A DNA stretch of 64,000 nt, taken from JAJPHW01 sp963799065 (GTDB lineage Bacteria > Acidobacteriota > Terriglobia > Terriglobales > Acidobacteriaceae). Both the position numbers and the translations under genes were made by a program. The stretch lies in assembly GCA_963799065.1 (NCBI GenBank), contig CAWCVJ010000001.1, forward strand, positions 434,001 to 498,000. The letters run 5' to 3'. Below, in pieces: positions 7,090 to 15,105 of the stretch. Position 1 is the stretch's first letter. Every line of letters begins with the position of its first letter. Under the pieces are notes generated by a model that worked only from the letters and a program-made list of their open reading frames with translations, was not told the origin of the DNA and searched no databases.

Positions 7090-8202
7090 TCACAGCGTGC
7101 GTTTGAATAGCGGCGTGGCCAGGCTTAGCGTTACTGTGGCGAAAATTGCTAAGTAAAGCATGTCTGGAAGGACTGGGCCGAGGCCGGTTTGCTTTAGCAG
7201 CAGCGATTTCAGTCCGTGGACGGCGTAGGTGAAGGGATCGCAAATCGCGATTGCTCTTAGCCACGCTGGGAATGCCTGGATCGGATAGATTGCTCCGCTG
7301 GGAAAAAATAGCAGCGTGTTCAGGATGCCGAAGATGGCGCGCGGAACTAAAGGATCGTCCACGCGGACCATTAACAGGAACATCATGGTGTTGAACGAGA
7401 CCGAGATGAGCACGATCATAACGAGCAAGCCTAGAAGCGTGGCGGGATCGAAGATGGTGCCCACGCCGGAGAGCAGGCAGCCGATGATGGTGATGATGAC
7501 TCCGGTCATGATGGCTTTAATGGCGCCGGCGGCGTTGAGTCCGAAGACGAGTTCGGTTTTTGTGATTGGAGTGACCAGGTAGCCCTCGACGACGCCGCGG
7601 GCTTTGTCGTCGATATACAACATGCCGCCGCCGATCATGACCGAGACGAACATGGCCAGCGAGATGGAGCCGGGCAGCAGATATTTCATGTACTCGATAT
7701 AAGGGTAAAGCTCGACGATTTCGAGCACGGTTTGCTGCAGCAGGCGCGGCTCGATGGTCGGCTGGTTGAGCGCAGTCGTGATCTGGTTGAGTTCGTCTTC
7801 GAGCGACGAGCTCATGAAGCTGTCGGTGTTGTCGACGATGAGCGCGATTTTGGGGCCGTCTTTTTCGTAAGCGCGCCGAGAATACTGCGGCGGAATAATG
7901 ACCGCGGCCTGAAGCTTGCCGTTGCGGACGTCGCGCGCGGCGTCCTGATCGCTGGTGTAGTAGACGGGCTCGAAGGTGCGCATGTTGGCGCGCACCGCGT
8001 CGAAAGCCTCGCGGATGCGAAGAGCTTGCGTTCCGCCATCCTGATCGACGACGCCGAGGCGCGCGTCGCGAATCTTTCCGCCAAAAGCGTTGCCCAGCAC
8101 GAGCAACTGTACGAGCGGGAAAATCATGGACGCCATCATCAGCGCGGGTGAGCGAAAGAACTTGCGCATTTCGCGCTCGATTATTGCCAGCATATGATTC
8201 AT
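7090..8202 (-). CDS. ABC-2 type efflux permease
   Basis: A 370-aa inner-membrane permease of the ABC-2 type (YbhS/YbhR-like). One N-terminal transmembrane helix (SPALMMASMIFPLVQLLVLG) is followed by a large periplasmic domain of about 140 residues and five more helices. The family motif LFFPSGAIYPIQAFPAWLRAI lies near residue 300. It works with the ATPase encoded upstream (4-bp overlap at 8199-8202) and the HlyD protein at 9224. Substrate unknown; relatives export drugs or cationic compounds. It is the last gene of the operon. Confidence 0.92.
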   Translation of the reverse strand: MNHMLAIIEREMRKFFRSPALMMASMIFPLVQLLVLGNAFGGKIRDARLGVVDQDGGTQALRIREAFDAVRANMRTFEPVYYTSDQDAARDVRNGKLQAAVIIPPQYSRRAYEKDGPKIALIVDNTDSFMSSSLEDELNQITTALNQPTIEPRLLQQTVLEIVELYPYIEYMKYLLPGSISLAMFVSVMIGGGMLYIDDKARGVVEGYLVTPITKTELVFGLNAAGAIKAIMTGVIITIIGCLLSGVGTIFDPATLLGLLVMIVLISVSFNTMMFLLMVRVDDPLVPRAIFGILNTLLFFPSGAIYPIQAFPAWLRAIAICDPFTYAVHGLKSLLLKQTGLGPVLPDMLYLAIFATVTLSLATPLFKRTL

Positions 8203-9227
8203 GGTTGCAATCCTGGTCTGGGCGGCATGACGAAGCCGTGCGCTTTGACGAGTTCGTCGCGCAACTGCCGTCCGGTATAGAAGACGAAAACGTCGTCTAG
8301 AGTGGTGTTTTGTACGGAGAGTGACTTCACCGTGATTCCGGCGGCCGACGCGGTTTCTACCAGTTCGGTCGTGGTCTTTGAGCCGTTGCCGGTGAGCACG
8401 CGATACATGCCTGCGCCTTCACTTTGCACCGAAGTGACGGCGGTGAGTTGGTGCAGGCGCTGCTCCCAATCGGCGGGAGCGTGTTCGAACTGGGCCTCGA
8501 TGACGTTCGATCCGGGCACGCTGGCCTTGAGTGCAGGCGGAGTATCGAGCGCGACCAGTTTGCCATGATCGACGATGGCGATGCGATCACAGAGGCGATC
8601 GGCTTCGTCCATGTAATGCGTCGTGATGAGGATGGTGAGCTGACGCTCTTTCATGATGGTGGTGAGCATTTCCCACACCGCGACGCGCGATACGGGATCG
8701 AGTCCAGTGGTCGGTTCATCGAGAAAGAAAATTCGAGGACTGTGTACCAGGCCGCGCGCGATTTCGAGACGCCGCCTCATGCCGCCGGAAAGAGTTTTGG
8801 TTTGCGCACCGCGCCATTTGGTGAGATCGACGAGTCCTAAAAGTTCGTCGATATTCGCTTTGCGTTTCTTTGCGGGGACGTCGTAGAGCTTGGCGTAGAT
8901 GTTCAGGTTTTCTTCGACCGTGAGGTCGAGGTCGCTGGTGAGCGCTTGCGGAATGACTCCGATGGCGCGGCGCACCGAGTCGGGATCGTCCGCGACATTG
9001 TGTCCAGCGATGCGCGCCAGACCGCCGGTGATGGGAATGAGCGTCGTCATCATGCGGATCAGCGTGGACTTGCCAGCGCCGTTGGGGCCGAGAAGTCCGA
9101 AGACTTCGCCGTTCTTTACGTTGAACGAGATATCGTTGACGGCGGTGAACTCGCCATACTTCTTGACGATATGTTCCACGTCGATGGCGTTTGGCGGCGA
9201 CGCGTCGTTGGGCCGCGATTCGGTCAT
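8199..9227 (-). CDS. ABC transporter ATP-binding protein (DrrA/YbhF-like)
   Basis: A 342-aa nucleotide-binding subunit with Walker A GPNGAGKST, Q-loop (GVIPQAL), signature LSGGMRRRLEIARGL, Walker B FFLDEPTTGLDP and switch His (TTHYMDEADRL). The ~110-residue C-terminal extension (DUF4162-like region) is usual for drug-type ABC-2 transporters. ATGA overlaps link it to the hlyD gene upstream and the permease downstream, so the three are translationally coupled. It powers the permease at 7090-8202. Confidence 0.95.
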   Translation of the reverse strand: MTESRPNDASPPNAIDVEHIVKKYGEFTAVNDISFNVKNGEVFGLLGPNGAGKSTLIRMMTTLIPITGGLARIAGHNVADDPDSVRRAIGVIPQALTSDLDLTVEENLNIYAKLYDVPAKKRKANIDELLGLVDLTKWRGAQTKTLSGGMRRRLEIARGLVHSPRIFFLDEPTTGLDPVSRVAVWEMLTTIMKERQLTILITTHYMDEADRLCDRIAIVDHGKLVALDTPPALKASVPGSNVIEAQFEHAPADWEQRLHQLTAVTSVQSEGAGMYRVLTGNGSKTTTELVETASAAGITVKSLSVQNTTLDDVFVFYTGRQLRDELVKAHGFVMPPRPGLQP

Positions 9228-10321
9228 GGCTGGTTCGCTTTCGCGGTTTGGCTGCTGGGCGTGCCTTTAAGCTGATCGGGCGAGATAAGGACTTCGGCGG
9301 TCATGCCGGGAACGTATTCGCCGCGGGGATTGTCCAGTCTCACTTTCAGCAGAATGGTTTTGATGTCGCGCTTGCGGCGTCCTACGTCGCGTTGCGTGGC
9401 GAAGTCGGCTTCGGCGGCTTTGAAGAAGACTTTGCCCGAGGTGACGGTGCCGCCGGGAAGGCGAATGCGCAAGGTGTCTCCCATGCCGATGTGGTCGGCG
9501 TCGGTTTCAGGAATGGCGGCGCGCACCCAGGTGTCGCCGTAATCGATGACGGTCACGATGGGGTCGCCCATCTTTAAGACTTCGCCTTCGCGGGCGGCGC
9601 GGACGGAGACGGTTCCGGAAACTGGGGCTGGAATTTGGGTGTAACCGAGCCTTACTTGGGCCTGCTGGCGGAGCGCTTCGGCGTTGCTTAATTCGCCGCG
9701 TGTCGATTCGACTGTGCCCAGCGCGGCGCGAGCTTGATTGCGATTCGCGACAGCGGTCTTCAAATCCGCTTCGGACGCGGAAACCTGCTGCTTCAACGAC
9801 TCGACCACAGCCTGCTGCGCCGCGAGGTTGGTTTCCGCTTGGACGCGATCTTGATCCGAATCGATGCCTTGCTTGGCCAGTTCGATCATGCGGTGGCTGT
9901 CGCTTTGCGTGCGTTCCAGAGTGGCTTGCGCTTGCAGCAACTGTGCTTTGGTCGACGCCAATTTGGCCTGAGCATTCAGCACCGCGCTCTCAGTCGAGCC
10001 TTCGGTGGCGCGCAGCGTGGCCTCGGTTTCGGCGAGCTTATATTTCATGCTGTCGCTGGTGGCGGCTGCGGCGCTGTCCGCAGCTTGCAGTTCGGAGGGA
10101 TCAAGCACTGCGATCAGATCGCCACGCTTGACCACCGTACCTTCATCGACCAGAAGCTTGACGATGCGTCCGTCGGTTTGCGGGCTAACGACGACCTGGT
10201 TCGCATCCACCGTTCCGATGAGCACGAGGTCGCGTGAAAGCGGCGTCGAATAAAGAAAGTAGCCCAGCGAAATGGTTGCGATGATGCCGAGAAGCATAAA
10301 GAATTTATTGCGTACGTTCAT
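9224..10321 (-). CDS. HlyD-family membrane fusion protein
   Basis: A 365-aa periplasmic adaptor anchored by an N-terminal helix (FFMLLGIIATISLGYFLYS). It shows the split lipoyl-like domain (VSPQTDGRIVKLLVDEGTVVKRGD ... IPAPVSGTVSVRAAREGEVL, quoted in part), a long coiled-coil hairpin rich in A/Q/E/L around residues 90-220, and a C-terminal beta-barrel. It would connect the ABC pump to an outer-membrane channel, as YbhG or EmrA/MacA do. It overlaps both tetR (10318-10321) and the ATPase gene by 4 bp. Confidence 0.92.
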   Translation of the reverse strand: MNVRNKFFMLLGIIATISLGYFLYSTPLSRDLVLIGTVDANQVVVSPQTDGRIVKLLVDEGTVVKRGDLIAVLDPSELQAADSAAAATSDSMKYKLAETEATLRATEGSTESAVLNAQAKLASTKAQLLQAQATLERTQSDSHRMIELAKQGIDSDQDRVQAETNLAAQQAVVESLKQQVSASEADLKTAVANRNQARAALGTVESTRGELSNAEALRQQAQVRLGYTQIPAPVSGTVSVRAAREGEVLKMGDPIVTVIDYGDTWVRAAIPETDADHIGMGDTLRIRLPGGTVTSGKVFFKAAEADFATQRDVGRRKRDIKTILLKVRLDNPRGEYVPGMTAEVLISPDQLKGTPSSQTAKANQP

Positions 10322-11022
10322 CTGCGAGAAACCTCCCGAGATTTGTTATTCGTGTCTGCGGATTTTGTGAACAGGGCGGCGGAGATGAAGTCCAGCATGG
10401 CGGCACGGCGTCCGCTGAGGAATTCCGGCGTGGTCATGTCGATACCGGTGATTGCCTTCATCAGCAGCGCATTCTTGAGGTGAACGGCGATGGAAGAAAT
10501 CATTAAGGGAACAAAGTGCAAGGGATCAACGGGGCGAAACTCACCCTTGGATATGCCTTCCCGCACCAACTCAGTCACCCGGCTAAATGTAGGTCGAAAG
10601 TACTGTTTGATCAAACGGTCAAAGTGCTTCGATTTCTGGTGATGCGCCATGGTCATCTCGCCATGTACGATCTGCGGAAACATGGGATTGCCGGTGATGT
10701 AGTCGAAGTGTGCTCTCGCGAAGCGCAGAAGCCGTTCACGCGGAGGCAGTGGCAGTGACAGGGCCGCATGAACTGTTACCGCGAGGCCGCCGAAAACTTC
10801 GTCAAGCACGGCTCCGTAGAGCGCGTCTTTGTCTTCGAAGTAGTAGTAGAGCAGCGCTTTGTTCACTCCAGCCGTGTGGGCGATGGCTTCGGTGCGGGCG
10901 CCGGCCAGTCCTTCTTCGGCAAAGGCGCGAATCGCGGCTCGCAGAATGGTGGCGCGCGTCTGCTCCGGACGTCCGCGGGTACCCATGCGGGGTCGGGCGA
11001 TCGCTTTGGCGGAGGTGGACAT
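10318..11022 (-). CDS. TetR-family repressor of the efflux operon
   Basis: A 234-aa regulator. The N-terminal helix-turn-helix follows GRPEQTRATILRAAIRAFAEEGLA, with recognition region TEAIAHTAGVNKALLYYYFEDKD. The C-terminal ligand/dimer domain resembles the CecR/DUF1956 type. It is the first gene of the tetR-hlyD-ABC-permease unit, the same layout as E. coli cecR-ybhGFSR but with one permease. The palindrome at 11021-11044 overlaps its start codon, so autoregulation is likely. Confidence 0.92.
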   Translation of the reverse strand: MSTSAKAIARPRMGTRGRPEQTRATILRAAIRAFAEEGLAGARTEAIAHTAGVNKALLYYYFEDKDALYGAVLDEVFGGLAVTVHAALSLPLPPRERLLRFARAHFDYITGNPMFPQIVHGEMTMAHHQKSKHFDRLIKQYFRPTFSRVTELVREGISKGEFRPVDPLHFVPLMISSIAVHLKNALLMKAITGIDMTTPEFLSGRRAAMLDFISAALFTKSADTNNKSREVSRR

Positions 11023-11044
11023 TTAATTAACCGGTTAGTTAGAT
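11021..11044. promoter_or_regulatory. Palindromic TetR-type operator
   Basis: A 24-bp imperfect palindrome centred on CCGG (11031-11034): left arm ATTTAATTAA, right arm TTAGTTAGAT, with 10 of 12 base pairs matching. It covers the tetR start codon and the bases just upstream. TetR-family repressors commonly bind such sites at their own promoter; the assignment is inference from position and symmetry. Confidence 0.6.
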
Positions 11045-11132
11045 AATAGCGTGATTGTGAAAGATTCGGAAAATAAATCGAGTCAGCCCTCGGACTTATT
11101 TCTCGATTACACTATTCCGTTAACGAGGACTC

Positions 11133-12104
11133 ATGAATTACCGCACATTCGGGCGCACCAACTTGCAGGTTAGCGACATTGGGCACGGACTTTGGGGGAT
11201 GGGTGGCTGGGAGGATGCTGAGGACGCGCAATCCGTTGCCGCGCTGCGCCTGTCTACCAGTTTGGGGTGCAACTTCTTCGATACGGCTTGGGATTACGGA
11301 AAGGGCAAGAGCGATGAGCTGCTGGGCAAGCTGATCAAGGAGACTCCCGATAAGCGCTTATACGCCGCTACAAAAATTCCTCCGATGAACGAGAAGTGGC
11401 CAGCGAAGCCCGATTACAAATACGAAGATGTTTTTCCCGCGGCGCATGTCTGGAAATACACCGACCAGCTTCGCGGCAAGTTGGGTTTGGACACCATCGA
11501 CCTCCTGCAGTTTCATGTCTGGGACGATGGCTGGGCCGATGAGCCTGACTTTCACGCCACCGTCGAAACACTAAAACGCGATGGCGCAATTCGTTTCTTT
11601 GGACTGAGCTTGAACCGCTGGCAGCCGGAGAATGGGATCAAAGCGCTGCGCACCGGACTAGTGGATGCGGTCCAAGTGATCTATAACATATTCGACCAGT
11701 CGCCAGAGGACGAGCTTTTCCCGGCCTGCCGCGAGTTGAATATCGGAGTGATCGCTCGCGTTCCCTTCGACGAAGGCAGCCTGGGGGGAAAGATGACATT
11801 GTCAACGACCTTTCCAAAAGGCGATTGGCGCGGCCAGTACTTTGGCCCGGAGAACTTGGCGCCGACGATTGCGCGCGCCGAAAGGCTGAAGGCGATGTTA
11901 CCTACCGGCATGAGCCTGCCGGATATGTCGCTGCGCTTTATTCTCTCCAATCCCACCGTGAGTACGATCATTCCAGGGATGAGAGACGAAGCGCATGTGC
12001 GGCAGAACATTGCGGCGAGCGATGCGGGCGCGCTTGATCCTGCGCTGCTGGAGCAGTTGCGCGAGCATCGATGGGATCGGGTTCCGCAGAACTGGTCCGA
12101 TTGA
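11133..12104 (+). CDS. Aldo/keto reductase
   Basis: A 323-aa NADPH-dependent TIM-barrel oxidoreductase. The AKR features are visible: MNYRTFGRTNLQVSDIGHGL at the start, catalytic Asp and Tyr in NFFDTAWDYGKGKSDELLG, a Lys in YAATKI, and IDLLQFHVWDD where the usual catalytic His lies. The C-terminal cofactor region SNPTVSTIIPGMRDEAHVRQN is canonical. A ribosome site GAGGA precedes ATG 11133. Substrate unknown. It is divergent from the tetR operon and could share its regulatory region. Confidence 0.9.
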   Translation: MNYRTFGRTNLQVSDIGHGLWGMGGWEDAEDAQSVAALRLSTSLGCNFFDTAWDYGKGKSDELLGKLIKETPDKRLYAATKIPPMNEKWPAKPDYKYEDVFPAAHVWKYTDQLRGKLGLDTIDLLQFHVWDDGWADEPDFHATVETLKRDGAIRFFGLSLNRWQPENGIKALRTGLVDAVQVIYNIFDQSPEDELFPACRELNIGVIARVPFDEGSLGGKMTLSTTFPKGDWRGQYFGPENLAPTIARAERLKAMLPTGMSLPDMSLRFILSNPTVSTIIPGMRDEAHVRQNIAASDAGALDPALLEQLREHRWDRVPQNWSD

Positions 12105-12172
12105 TCGCGTCCCAATGTTTTTCCTGAGGAGTAAAGTCGGGAGAATTCACCGTACATTCATCTCGCCGCAAC

Positions 12173-12985
12173 ATGGCAGCAACCTGCTTTGCGCACACTC
12201 AGTGGGGGCTTTCAGGAACCCCGCGCTTGAGTTCAAACGGACAATTTGGCACCGAGTTTCAATCGTCGCAGTCGGAGAACTGGCCGTCGAAGCCGCTGAT
12301 TTATGTGGTCGAGGATGACGCGGATATCGCTCGGTTGATTGCATTTCACCTCGACAGCAACGGCTATAGCACGCGCTGGTTTCCGGGTTCGAGCGGAGTT
12401 GTGGAGGAGGCGCTCAAGGAACCGCCCGCGCTGTTTCTGCTGGATATCATGATCCCGGGCAGCGACGGGCTCGAGCTTTGCCGACACTTGCGCCAAACCA
12501 AGACGCTGGCTTCGGCACACATAATTTTTCTCACGGCGAAGACAGGTGAGTCGGACCGAGTGCGCGGCCTGGAGTTGGGCGGTGACGACTACATCACGAA
12601 GCCGTTTAGTCCACGCGAACTGATTGCGAGAGTGAGAGCTGTGTTGCGCCGCACTCGGGAATCGGCGCAACCGGAATCGCTGAAGCTGGGCAGCATCGAA
12701 ATCGATGCCTCTTCGATGATTCTGCGAGTCAACGGCAAGAACGTCGCCACGACGACGCGCGAGTTTCGCCTACTCGATTACTTGGCCCGGCACCGGGAGC
12801 GCGTGTTCACACGCGATCAACTTCTGGATGCGGTGTGGTCGGAGGGATCGTTCGTGACCCCGCGGTCGGTGGATGTGTATGTGCGGCGCATTCGAGAGAA
12901 GATCGAGCCCGATCCCGATAATCCCACGTTCCTGCGCACCGTCCGCGGCATCGGCTATCGCTTCGACGCGCCCAGTAAACGCTAG
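12173..12985 (+). CDS. OmpR/PhoB-family response regulator (orphan)
   Basis: A 270-aa two-component regulator. The receiver (about 42-155) has the acidic pair Asp48-Asp49 (VVEDDAD), phospho-acceptor Asp91 (LLDIMIPG), Thr121 (FLTAK) and Lys143 (DDYITKPFSPREL). The C-terminal winged helix (about 168-262) has EFRLLDYLARHRERVFTRDQLLD and the ending VRGIGYRF, typical of OmpR/PhoB. No histidine kinase is encoded in the window. The N-terminus (about 40 residues before the receiver) is unusual and ATG 12173 lacks a ribosome site. A TTG at 12227 could be the true start. Confidence 0.9.
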   Translation: MAATCFAHTQWGLSGTPRLSSNGQFGTEFQSSQSENWPSKPLIYVVEDDADIARLIAFHLDSNGYSTRWFPGSSGVVEEALKEPPALFLLDIMIPGSDGLELCRHLRQTKTLASAHIIFLTAKTGESDRVRGLELGGDDYITKPFSPRELIARVRAVLRRTRESAQPESLKLGSIEIDASSMILRVNGKNVATTTREFRLLDYLARHRERVFTRDQLLDAVWSEGSFVTPRSVDVYVRRIREKIEPDPDNPTFLRTVRGIGYRFDAPSKR

Positions 12986-13047
12986 CCTACTTTCACCTCT
13001 CAGGCGCGTTCTCTGGAGATGCTCGCTCCGAAGGGGGAGCCTAAGAC

Positions 13048-13075
13048 AAAAAATGGGATCCCGTGGTGGGATCCC
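13048..13075 (-). terminator. Intrinsic terminator of the PEP-CTERM-like gene
   Basis: Two GGGATCCC octamers (13055-13062 and 13068-13075) separated by 5 bases form an 8-bp hairpin. On the minus strand it is followed by a run of six T residues (13048-13053 as A on the plus strand). It lies ~30 bp after the stop of 13107-13793. Confidence 0.85.
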
Positions 13076-13106
13076 GAGACAACCTGAGGAGAAGAAGAAA
13101 GAACTT

Positions 13107-13793
13107 TTAGGATTGCGAGCCGGGCGAGACTTGGTATTTTTTCCACACACCGCCCGCAATTGCGAGGAACGCGAAGCCAAACATGGCCGTAGAACCGGCC
13201 TCCGGGGCTTGAACCTGAATTCCGAAGTATTCCTGCGGAGTTCCAAAGCCCTGGGTCTGAGTGCCAGCTATGGGCGTGTAGACGACGATATCGCCCAACA
13301 GGGAAGCCAGTTGCGACTGAGAATCTCCGGCAGCGATACCGAGATATTGGTTGTCGATGAGGTTGGCGCCGCTGCTAAAGAAGTAAGGATTGCCAGAAGC
13401 GCTTTGTGAGAACAGGCCCCAGATTGCCCAATTGCCTACCGTCGGGTTGATTTTTCCGGCCACAATACCCTGGAAAATAAGTCCTGCCGCTTCGTAATCA
13501 AGTTGGCTATTGGACTTGCTTTGGAATAGTCCAGCGTCGCTCATCAAGCTGGACGTGTTTGCCTTCCAGGTTTCGCCGGGCGCGACTTCATTGTCGAAGG
13601 TGTCGCAGATTAGAGGCGTGGATGGGCCGCCATTGACCGAGAAGTTGTAAGGATAGGTATAGACTCCGCCGCCATTGTTGCCTCCGACGCTGAGGAAATT
13701 CATCGAGACGGGATTGGAATTCGCAAAGGCCGAGCCTGCGGTCAAGACCGTAAGCACGAATAATAGGGCGCAAGAAATTTTGAGCAATCGCAT
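13107..13793 (-). CDS. PEP-CTERM-like secreted protein
   Basis: A 228-aa exported protein. Start ATG 13793 is preceded by AGAGGTG. A signal peptide (MRLLKISCALLFVLTVLTAG ending near AFA) leads a Ser/Asn/Gly-rich mature part with two cysteines or fewer. The C-terminus reads QAPEAGSTAMFGFAFLAIAG followed by GVWKKYQV: a PEP-like motif (here PEA), a hydrophobic helix and a basic patch, the layout of exosortase sorting signals. A seven-residue tail follows the basic patch, which is slightly unusual. A sigma-54-type promoter sits ~100 bp upstream, fitting known PEP-CTERM regulation. No exosortase gene is in the window. Confidence 0.75.
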   Translation of the reverse strand: MRLLKISCALLFVLTVLTAGSAFANSNPVSMNFLSVGGNNGGGVYTYPYNFSVNGGPSTPLICDTFDNEVAPGETWKANTSSLMSDAGLFQSKSNSQLDYEAAGLIFQGIVAGKINPTVGNWAIWGLFSQSASGNPYFFSSGANLIDNQYLGIAAGDSQSQLASLLGDIVVYTPIAGTQTQGFGTPQEYFGIQVQAPEAGSTAMFGFAFLAIAGGVWKKYQVSPGSQS

Positions 13794-13864
13794 GAGACAC
13801 CTCTTCCCACAAGTTTTTTGAGCGTTCACCGGTCGAACTTGCTGACATAGCCTCGGGGAAGGCC

Positions 13865-13893
13865 AATAACAGACCGGTCAGACACCTGTTATT
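13865..13893. promoter_or_regulatory. Inverted repeat downstream of the sigma-54-like promoter
   Basis: AATAACAG (13865-13872) and CTGTTATT (13886-13893) form perfect 8-bp arms with 13 bases between, which include the palindrome GACCGGTC. On the minus strand the element begins right after the -12 box and covers the expected transcription start of the PEP-CTERM-like gene. It could be an operator or a 5'-UTR hairpin. Confidence 0.5.
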
Positions 13894-13910
13894 AAGCAGG
13901 TATCGTGCCG
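13894..13910 (-). promoter_or_regulatory. Sigma-54-type (-24/-12) promoter
   Basis: The minus strand reads CGGCACGATACCTGCTT: GG and GC exactly ten bases apart, with GGCAC and TGCT matching the consensus TGGCAC-N5-TTGCW at all but two positions. It lies ~100 bp upstream of the start of 13107-13793. PEP-CTERM genes are known to be controlled by RpoN with the PrsK/PrsR two-component system in several lineages. Confidence 0.65.
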
Positions 13911-14058
13911 AATGATCGGGCTAGCGATTGCAATGACTTAGGTCTTGCCGGGCGAACGATAGGAAAATTGTTTCCCTCATTTTCCCTCGCATTTTCCCCG
14001 ATTTTCCCTTTGTTCGTCCCTGACGCTGCGGACGGCCGGAATGCTACAGTGGAAATTC

Positions 14059-15099
14059 ATGTCTGCCCCCGAATCCTTGTTTGTAAGAGCCTGCCGCCGC
14101 GAGCCTGTCGAGCGCACTCCCGTGTGGTTTATGCGGCAGGCGGGGCGTTATATGGCTGAATATCGCGCCGTGCGAAAGAGCCATACGCTGATCGAAATCT
14201 GCAAGAAACCCGAACTGGCTGCCGAGGTAACTATTACCGCCGCCGAGGCTCTGGGGGTGGACGCGGCGATCATCTTCGCCGACCTATTGCTGCCGCTTGA
14301 GGTCATGGGGCTACCCTTCCACTTTTCTGCGGGCGAAGGGCCGGTGATCGAACAGCCTCTTCGCGAGGCAGCGGCGATTGCCGCGCTACGCACCGATTCC
14401 GCCGCTGACCTTGGATATGTTGCCGACGCTGTGCGGCTGGTTTGCCAACACTTCGGCAAGAACCTGCCCGTCATCGGGTTCTGTGGCGCACCGTTTACCC
14501 TTGCCAGTTACATGATTGAGGGCGGAGGATCGCGTAACTATGTTCACGCGAAAAAAATGATGTATTCGTCGCCAGCGGCGTGGGATGAACTGTTGGCGAA
14601 GCTGGTGGCGGTGACCTCGCAATATGCGTCCGAGCAAGTGCGCGCGGGAGCGGACGTGATTCAAGTGTTCGACAGTTGGGTGGGATGCCTTAGTGTCGAA
14701 GATTACCGGCAGTACGTTTTGCCGCGCACGACGGAGCTGGTCAAGACGCTTCAGAAGACCGGTGCGCCCGTCATTTATTTTGGGACTGACAGCGCCACGC
14801 TGCTGGCGTCCATGAAAGGAACTGGCGCGGATGTAATCGGACTCGACTGGCGCATTCCGCTCGATGAAGGTTGGAAGAACCTTGGAGCGGACTTTGCGGT
14901 GCAAGGGAACTTGGATCCGGTGCTGCTTTTTGCCGATTGGAAAACGGTGCAGTCGCGCGCCATGGAGATTCTGCGCAGAGCGGGCGGCAGGCCGGGACAC
15001 ATCTTCAATCTCGGGCATGGCATACTGCCGGAGACTCCTGTCGAAAATGTAAAGGCGCTCACGCAATTTGTGCAGCAGCATTCAGCGGCGCTGGGATAA
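14059..15099 (+). CDS. hemE: Uroporphyrinogen decarboxylase
   Basis: HemE decarboxylates uroporphyrinogen III to coproporphyrinogen III in the cytoplasm. From ATG 14059 (MSAPESLFVRACRRE) the protein is 346 aa, normal for the family. The frame is open to an earlier ATG at 14041, but the family usually begins near the chosen site. Signatures: TPVWFMRQAGRYMAEYR with the substrate-binding Arg residues, IIFADLLLPLEVMGL including the catalytic Asp, GFCGAPFTLASYMIEGGGS, and the final FNLGHGILPETPVENV. hemY follows 6 bp downstream, so the two form a heme operon. Confidence 0.96.
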   Translation: MSAPESLFVRACRREPVERTPVWFMRQAGRYMAEYRAVRKSHTLIEICKKPELAAEVTITAAEALGVDAAIIFADLLLPLEVMGLPFHFSAGEGPVIEQPLREAAAIAALRTDSAADLGYVADAVRLVCQHFGKNLPVIGFCGAPFTLASYMIEGGGSRNYVHAKKMMYSSPAAWDELLAKLVAVTSQYASEQVRAGADVIQVFDSWVGCLSVEDYRQYVLPRTTELVKTLQKTGAPVIYFGTDSATLLASMKGTGADVIGLDWRIPLDEGWKNLGADFAVQGNLDPVLLFADWKTVQSRAMEILRRAGGRPGHIFNLGHGILPETPVENVKALTQFVQQHSAALG

Positions 15100-15105
15100 G
15101 CGGGC

